DNA from: Apodospora peruviana
Taxonomy: Eukaryota > Ascomycota > Sordariomycetes > Sordariales > Lasiosphaeriaceae
Length of the DNA: 64,000 nucleotides
Reading direction: 5' to 3'
NCBI GenBank assembly: GCA_033439685.1
Contig: JAUEDM010000006.1
Coordinates: forward strand, 3,100,001-3,164,000
Below, in pieces: positions 58,098 through 64,000 of this stretch (position 1 is its first letter; each line of letters opens with the position of its first letter). Under the pieces are notes generated by a model. That model was not told the DNA's origin. It saw nothing but the letters and a program-made list of their open reading frames with translations, and ran no database searches. The position numbers were made by a program, and so were the translations under genes.

Positions 58098-58587
58098 CGT
58101 GGCTTACTGTCCTGGAGCCGTCGTAGAAGCATGTGAGTTGTGAAGCTAAGTTAAGGTAAGGTAGTTGGTGTGGGAGGTCGTTGCGAAACGTTTGGGAGAT
58201 TCTGGGGGGTTACCATTGACATCAATGTGCACTTTGCGGCTGAGTTTGTTGGTTTTGGGGGGGGGGGGGGGGGGGGGGGGAGGGGGCAGCCTGGGCATGC
58301 CCGGCGTGAAGCCACAGCGGTTTTGAATGGCGAAACAGCCAATAAATACGATCCATCTGCATGGCTATCACGGCCTTTGCAGCATCCACCCATGCTAAGC
58401 CCCCCTGAAAGGGTGGGCGGAGGCCGCTTTGATGAGCCTCCTTGCAACATGAAAGGAATGGGTTGCGGTTCTGTGCATAATTATTGGATCTCGTGCATCT
58501 GAAGCGTAGGTAAGGCCCCCTTCCCATATTTTTCTCTCACTCCTTGTCCTTCTCCTTCCTCACAACTAATTTCAAACTCAACTCAAC
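58098..58587. other. Divergent promoter region with poly-G tract
   Basis: The 490 bp between the kinase-ankyrin start and the HeLo/pseudokinase start should contain both promoters. A G run at 58257-58280 sits near its left-centre. No TATA box stands out. Confidence 0.6.
58257..58280 (+). repeat. Poly-G tract, 24 G
   Basis: Twenty-four uninterrupted G residues are followed by AGGGGG. The tract lies in the divergent promoter; G-quadruplex formation and length instability are likely. Confidence 0.9.
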
Positions 58588-60383
58588 ATGTCGGGTCTTG
58601 AATGGGTTGGCATTGCCCTTAGTCTTGCAAAGACGGTCGACTCGCTGGCCGAGTTCCTCATTACCGGCTACAGCGACACCTCGAAATTCGGACCAGATTT
58701 GGAAAAGGTTCGGCTTGCGCTGAGTATTGAGGCGTCCAATTTCAGGTCACTCAAGACAGTGCTGTTCGGCCGTCAGGACGAGGTACCCGTGGCACCACCT
58801 CGCACCGTGAGGTTCAGCTTCCACGCACGGGTGCAGCAGTCCACGAGCAGCTCTCCTCCAATCGGTCTCTTTCGCGACCTTGATCCGCAAACCCAGCTCG
58901 ACGTCATCAACGTACTGAGGCAGTTCCGAGAATCACTCGAGGCTCAGTATCAGCTAGTCCGGGGAAGATACGGCTCATCGCAGCCCAATCTCCGGGATGT
59001 CGTGGACAGCTCCGTGTCTTTCGGCTCATACCACACCGCGTCTCTCTTGAGACGGGTCCGATGGGGATTCGCTGAAAAGGCCAAGGTTGAAAAGGCCCTG
59101 AGGGAACTGCAGTGCTGGAACGAGCGCCTTCATCGCATGGTTCAGATCAAGCTGATTCAGAATGAAATTGATTCCCCAGCCAAGACAGAAATAGCATCTC
59201 CACCGTCGACCCTGTTCCAGAAGATGCAAAGCACCGGTCTGACTGGGGATATGGACTCTCTGGGGCTGATTGACGACATCCAACTGGCCAAAATCTCGAC
59301 CGGCAGCTCGGCTTTACCATCGCCGTCTCTCAGGTTAGGACAAGATATGATCGAGCGCTATGAACAGGCGGATGTGCTGGTGCGATCGGCGAGTCGGCGG
59401 CTAGTTGTCGTAGACGGCCAACACGTCCTTCTCGAGTACAAGGACTACGATGAAGACCAGGAGGGAAGCCCATCTGAGGCCGCACAGAACCGCATCGGAA
59501 ACCTGGCCACCATGCTCCAGAAAATCAAGTCCTCGAGATACCATGCGCTCCAGTGTGATAAGTACTACTGGCGAAAGGGGCAGTTTGTGCTCTCGTTCCC
59601 CATCCCGGCAACTCTGGCTCCCGGCTATACCACGTTGATATCCATCCTCCAACAATCAAGGGTACCTAGCCTCGAGGACCGATTTATCTTGGCTCGGACG
59701 CTCTGTGCGGCAGTCGCGCAACTCCACACAGTCGGATGGATTCACAAGTCCATTCGGAGCGATAATATCCTCTTCTTCACGCCCAACGACAGCAGCAGCA
59801 GTGGCAACATCCAAACCCCCTCTTCGTCATCGGCCTTTTTTGAACAACTCTACCTATCAGGCTGGGAGTATTCAAGGCCCGAGACAGGCTTCTCGTCCAA
59901 GCCCATCTTCTCCAACGAGATCGCCGAGAACGTATACCGACACCCGGAACAGTGGGGCCTGCCTACCGTGCGCTTCGGTCGCGTCCACGACATCTACTCC
60001 CTGGGCGTCGTGCTCTTGGAGATTGGTCGTTGGAAGCCGGCGTTGGGGTTTCACCACGGCAAGTTCAGGAACGTCGAGTCGGGCAGCTTGGTGAGGAACC
60101 GCCTGGTCGAGAGCGCGACGGATCAGAAGATGCTCAGCAGCATGGGGACGCGCTACCAGTCGATCGTGCTCAAATGTCTTCAATGGTCGTCGTTGCAAGA
60201 CGTTTCTGAGGATGTGGAAACTTTGGATTTCCAGACCGAGGTTAGTTAACTCGGGCTGTCACTCTGATGATACTGAGACCGAGTCTCTTTGATGATCCTT
60301 GTCTAACTAAGAGCACGCTAACATGTCATCGCTTGTATCGGTAGGTACTGGACACTCTGGATGAGATTGTCTCGCACCTGTAG
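58588..60383 (+). CDS. HeLo-like N-terminal domain fused to a pseudokinase
   Basis: Two exons, 58588-60240 and 60345-60383, give 563 residues; the 104-nt intron (GTTAGT donor, CGCTAAC branch, TAG acceptor) adds the short end VLDTLDEIVSHL. The N-terminal about 200 residues start MSGLEWVGIALSLAKTVDSL and are helical with the pattern of HeLo-type prion-inhibition domains (amphipathic first helix, LGVA/ALSLA-like start, long helices). The C-terminal half, about residues 310-550, has a kinase fold without catalytic residues: the catalytic loop reads IHKSIRSDNILFF (His386; no Asp), the DFG position reads SGWEYSRPE, and the activation/APE region reads YRHPEQWG. DIYSLGVVLLEIGRW is the conserved helix F. 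HeLo proteins are membrane-active cell-death executioners in filamentous fungi; here that role is inferred. Confidence 0.8.
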
Positions 60384-61709
60384 TTGTGACCTTGAATAGG
60401 ACGACATACTTTCATCAATGTCACGGCAAGTAGGTGCATGTGATCATCATTGCCTATGCATGAGACCGTGGGATAGGTTACCTAGAGTATGGGGCATGTT
60501 CCATGAAGCTGTTTTGCTGAAGAAGGCCTCTACGACTGCTCGAGTATCTTGCCTACCTGACTTGCGTACAGTGGGCCAGCTGTTGCTGAATGATCCCGGG
60601 GTAAATGAGCGGCTCCTTGCGGTCAGAAGGGCTCGAGAAAGCTTGAAGCACATATTATTAAAGCTGCATCAAGGGTGACAAGTGGACTGTTTGCCGGACA
60701 CCGCACAGCAGTTAAGTTTACGGACACCCGATTCCCCCCCCCCTAGGCCCCGTCCGAGCCGTCTCCCATAGTTCGCACCATATGAATCAGTTCCGCAGTC
60801 CTGATTGCCAACAAAAAAGAAAAGGTCCTCCGTGGTTAAGCAGTCAAGCCGAAGCATATGAAAAAGAGGAAAAAACACATGCTAACAACCACAGCCCAGT
60901 GAAAGGTTACCATTCGAATCGAACTCGCTGCAGGCAGCCAGTCGATTTACCATACACGACAAAGTAACCTACCAACCACATCATGGAGTTGATATACAAC
61001 CACAGAGTATATAGTCCAACCTCAACGAGGGAGGAAGCCGGCCCGGTGGCGGGGTTGGAGACGTACGGTCGATGACGACGCCCGAAGCACCACCGAGAAG
61101 AGCGGGATCAACAGGATACGCCATACCAGAAACCCTCCCCTCCCACGATAGGGAGAGCAACGAAGAAAGGGAGAGCAACGAAGAAAGGGAGAGCAACGAA
61201 GAAAGGGAGAGCAACGAAGAAAGGGAGAGCAACGAAGAAAGGGAGAGCAACGAAGAAAGGGAGAGCAACGAAGAAAGGGAGAGCAACGAAGAAAGGGAGA
61301 GCAACGAAGAAAGGGAGAGCAACGAAGAAAGGGAGAGCAACGAAGAAAGGGAGAGCAACGAAGAAAGGGAGAGCAACGAAGAAAGGGAGAGCAACGACAG
61401 GATGAGCATCACGACAGGATGAGCACCACGACAGGATGAGCACGATAGGAGGAGCAACGACGATAAGAAGAGTACGACCGGCGGTAGGATTCCAGGAATG
61501 GATGGCTGAATCAGTAAGTTGAGACTTCCACACCATGTGCTTCGGCTTAACTGCTTTATCTTTTTTACACCTTTACATGCGATCACACTAACCAACCTCG
61601 TTGTCTGCCAGGAAACAAGGTGGCAAGATCATATCAACACAACATACAAATTAGGACTCGGATCAAACCCTCTGACTAGCAACCTCCCACTCATTATCTG
61701 TTCTTGCAC
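60384..61709. other. Intergenic region with 18-bp minisatellite
   Basis: The 1.3 kb between the HeLo/pseudokinase gene and the 3' end of the membrane-protein gene contains the array at 61153-61386. The 86-codon ORF 60418-60678 has no domain and is not called. Confidence 0.6.
61153..61386 (+). repeat. 18-bp minisatellite, 13 units, able to encode ESNEER
   Basis: Thirteen identical 18-base units (GAGAGCAACGAAGAAAGG) lie in tandem, followed by one diverged unit and short GACAGGATGAGCA-type repeats to about 61445. Because 18 is a multiple of three, long ORFs stay open on both strands (ESNEER on plus; LSSLLS-type on minus). None has a start or end that looks genic, so I treat it as non-coding. 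Confidence 0.92.
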
Positions 61710-63996
61710 TCATCCCAGGCGCGCGACTCGGGCCAAAGCTGCCCGGTCCCGAGACCGCGACCAATCCGGCTGCGGCTGTTTTCCATCAGCTCTTCTCCTC
61801 GACTGATCATCTGCAGATTTATCAGATCTGGTTTCCGCGGTAGTAGTCTCTGCCCGAAACGTCGGACTGCGCCCATTAAACTCGGCCTTGACAGACTGCC
61901 GGCGCCCATCGCGGCCGCTCTTGGCAATCGCAATGGTGTGATCGTCAGCGGCAGCGAGAATATCTTGAAACTTCTTGTCCGGCATGGCGCCGCCCATGCG
62001 ATAGGTCGTAACCAGTCCAACGACAGCAGTAACGGTTGTGAAAAGGCAGGCCAGCGCGTAGGGAACAAAAAGGCCGTACTTGCTGTACCCGTAGCGGTTG
62101 ACGTCTTCGTATCTGGTCACCACCCTGTTGACATTTCGTCTATTCTCTTCCGGTCAGTCCCTCTCCCTCTGACACAAAAGGGGGGATGGGTCAAACTTAC
62201 GTCAACAAATCATTATGCATCAAACTGACAGTCATATTAAAGCTCAGCTCCTCAATCAGCTCACTCATTGTCCTGTTCTTTGCTAACTCAATATCCTGCT
62301 GTCTCTGCTGATCCATCGCCCCAAGGTCAACGTGGCACGACCCATTCCGTTCATTATACCCAAAGAAAACGGCCAGATCGGAGCTTCCAAGAAGCACGTT
62401 ATGCTGCACAGGCGAGCTAATCAGCCCAAACTGTTTTGTTAGAGATGAGTTCTTAGGGTCAGGCTCGGTGAACCAGCCGAAGGACCCAACGACCTGGTCG
62501 CTGAGCGCCCACATGAAGGCAGAATACGCGTGCTGCGCCATGTTGGAGACATCGCCGGGCTGGTCGTTCGGATAAGCGACTTCGTGGAGCGGTGTGGTGT
62601 GACCAGAAATGTTCTGGAAGCCGTGGTCCCAGGACAGTGTCAGGTCGTAGGTTGAGTTCCATAATTGACAAGTCTGGTAGTACTTGTAGGTGTCGCATGA
62701 TGGACCGGAGAAATTGTATCTTTCGAAAACCATCCAGATCTGATTATTAGAAATGTTGAGCGAGGCCTGGTACCGCGCGTCGGCTAAAGCGGTGATGTTG
62801 CCCTCGCCGGCGGCATCAAAGGCGGGCACGAAAGCGTAGTAGGCGTTGCGGGCTTCGGTGGATGTTCGGACCGGGGTGGCCATTTTTGTTGCAAGCAGGG
62901 TGTCGACTTGGGATTTTGTTTCGGGGTTGGCCTCGGAGCACCGGACGGATGGTCCAACAAAGCTCAGAGAGTAAGATGAGTGGTTGTAGGGAGCTTTGAT
63001 TGGGAGGATTTGCCCGCCCGCGGCGGTGGCGGTCGTCAACAGGGTAAGAATGGTCCGCGGGCCTTTGAAGTCTTTGGTCACGTTGGCCTTCAACTCGGGG
63101 AGGTCGCCGTAGTAGTCAGGAGAATAAGAATAGTTGTGGCCGAAGGAGCTGTTGGCGATGGTTAGGTACGGTACGCCTTGTGTGATGTTTGTCTGGTCGA
63201 TGTCTTCGTATATAAACAAGGTGCCGGGCGTGAAGAACGGAGGGAGCATCAAGGTCCTGGGCTGGTTAGTTCAAGTCATTGAGAGGTGATAGCTCTCTAG
63301 GGTCGGCATACCAAGCGTAGAGGGCAATGAGGTAGCCAACTGTGAATCTTCTCAGCATTCCATAGTTGCGCACCCACAATACCGACGTGTCGGCGCCAAA
63401 GATGTCGTTGAGCGTTGCGAGTTTCAAGGCCAGCCTCCGGATGGACCTCCATATCCACTGGGTGTATGTCTGCCAAACGCTCGCGCTCAAAGCTATTTGC
63501 GATAGGAACGCAAACGCGGTTCCGAACCTTCACAACAGCTTCTTGTTAGTTGACTGTAGCTAACAATAGGACGCCACGACTGAAAGTGACATTACCTAAG
63601 GTTGTTCTCTTGCGCCCCCGGTCCGGGAACGATGGTACCCTGTAATAGGGAGTAAAAGGTGCAATGGGCAACACTGCATCCTATCCCGATTAACCAAAAC
63701 ACCACCATCAACAGCGGCGCTTTCCAGTGGTGATATTCGCGCCGTGTCCATTGTTCGTGCCAACGCTGCTGGGTTGAGCTCTCACTGCGTGCGTCTTTGG
63801 GAAAAGGGAGTCGCGCAAAGCTTGGACGACGCAGAGTTGGTGATGCAGGGTCAGGAAAAACGGTAGGTCCAGTCTGGGATGGGCTCATGTCTGGTGTTCC
63901 CGGGATGCCGGGTGCTGGTGCTATGTCGTCGTCGGCACTGGCACGGACGGGCGTGATGAGCACTGCTAACTCTTCTTTTGGGCTCTCCTCGGCCAT
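61710..63996 (-). CDS. Multi-pass membrane protein with N-glycosylated ectodomain, fungal family of unknown function
   Basis: Four exons, 63996-63596, 63527-63312, 63256-62201 and 62139-61710, give 700 residues; every junction is in phase and uses GTAATG/GTATGC/GTAAGT donors. Residues 1-90 are disordered, Pro/Ser-rich and cytosolic-like. Membrane segments are APLLMVVFWLIGIGCSVA (about 93-112), FAFLSQIALSASVW (about 139-153), FTVGYLIALYAWTLML (about 190-207) and LFVPYALACLFTTVTAVVGL near residue 575. Between the third and fourth is a large ectodomain of about 350 residues with many N-glycosylation sequons (NIT, NSS, NHS, NIS, NGS, NMT) and several Cys. A charged tail follows. The layout matches a broad ascomycete family often labelled formylmethionine-deformylase-like; that label has no enzymatic support here. 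Function unknown. Confidence 0.82.
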
Positions 63997-64000
63997 TTGT

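Noticed and set aside
60418..60678. 86-codon ORF after the HeLo/pseudokinase gene
   Set aside because: No domain and no similarity to the upstream gene; the real C-terminus is explained by the small second exon.
60900..60965. Minus-strand GAGTTCGATTCGAA resembling a tRNA T arm
   Set aside because: No cloverleaf could be drawn; D and anticodon arms are missing.
61072..61595. Repeat-encoded ORFs (ESNEER on plus, leucine/serine-rich on minus)
   Set aside because: Openness follows from an 18-bp repeat period; there is no flanking coding sequence, start context or splice pattern.

Overview
This window is nuclear DNA from a filamentous ascomycete (Pezizomycotina, probably Sordariomycetes). The evidence is short GT-AG introns of about 50-110 nt with CTAAC/CTGAC-like branch points, a fungal U6 snRNA gene, a HET-domain protein, an AA11 chitin LPMO and a cellobiose-dehydrogenase-like GMC enzyme, all monocistronic. 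I built spliced models by following reading frame, donor/acceptor phase and protein-family continuity. No transcript data were available.

Layout. 0-7 kb: the 3' part of a hormone-sensitive-lipase-like gene, a degenerate 5S rRNA-like sequence, a TetX-like FAD monooxygenase and a small GPI-anchored wall protein. 7-39 kb, mostly conserved: Bud6/Aip3, a class C beta-lactamase/LovD-like esterase, an ataxin-2/Pbp1 homologue, an AA11 LPMO, an Snt1/NCoR-like SANT protein, deoxyhypusine synthase, HMG-CoA lyase and U6 snRNA. 40-64 kb, more accessory: a HET-domain gene, a secreted CDH-like flavodehydrogenase, a decayed F-box/LRR-like pseudogene, GTP cyclohydrolase I, a 1,223-residue four-domain fusion protein, a kinase-ankyrin protein head to head with a HeLo-like/pseudokinase protein, and a multi-pass membrane protein. 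Minisatellites, poly-G tracts and a perfect palindrome concentrate in this half.

The most unusual gene is at 49995-53666. One uninterrupted ORF appears to join a class I methyltransferase (HNMT-like), a BBE/PCMH FAD-linked oxidase, a phosphomevalonate-kinase-like P-loop kinase and an APRT-type phosphoribosyltransferase. It is divergent from GTP cyclohydrolase I. A second candidate system is the divergent kinase-ankyrin / HeLo-pseudokinase pair at 54181-60383, which could be a non-self-recognition or cell-death module. Functional statements for both are inference from domain architecture.
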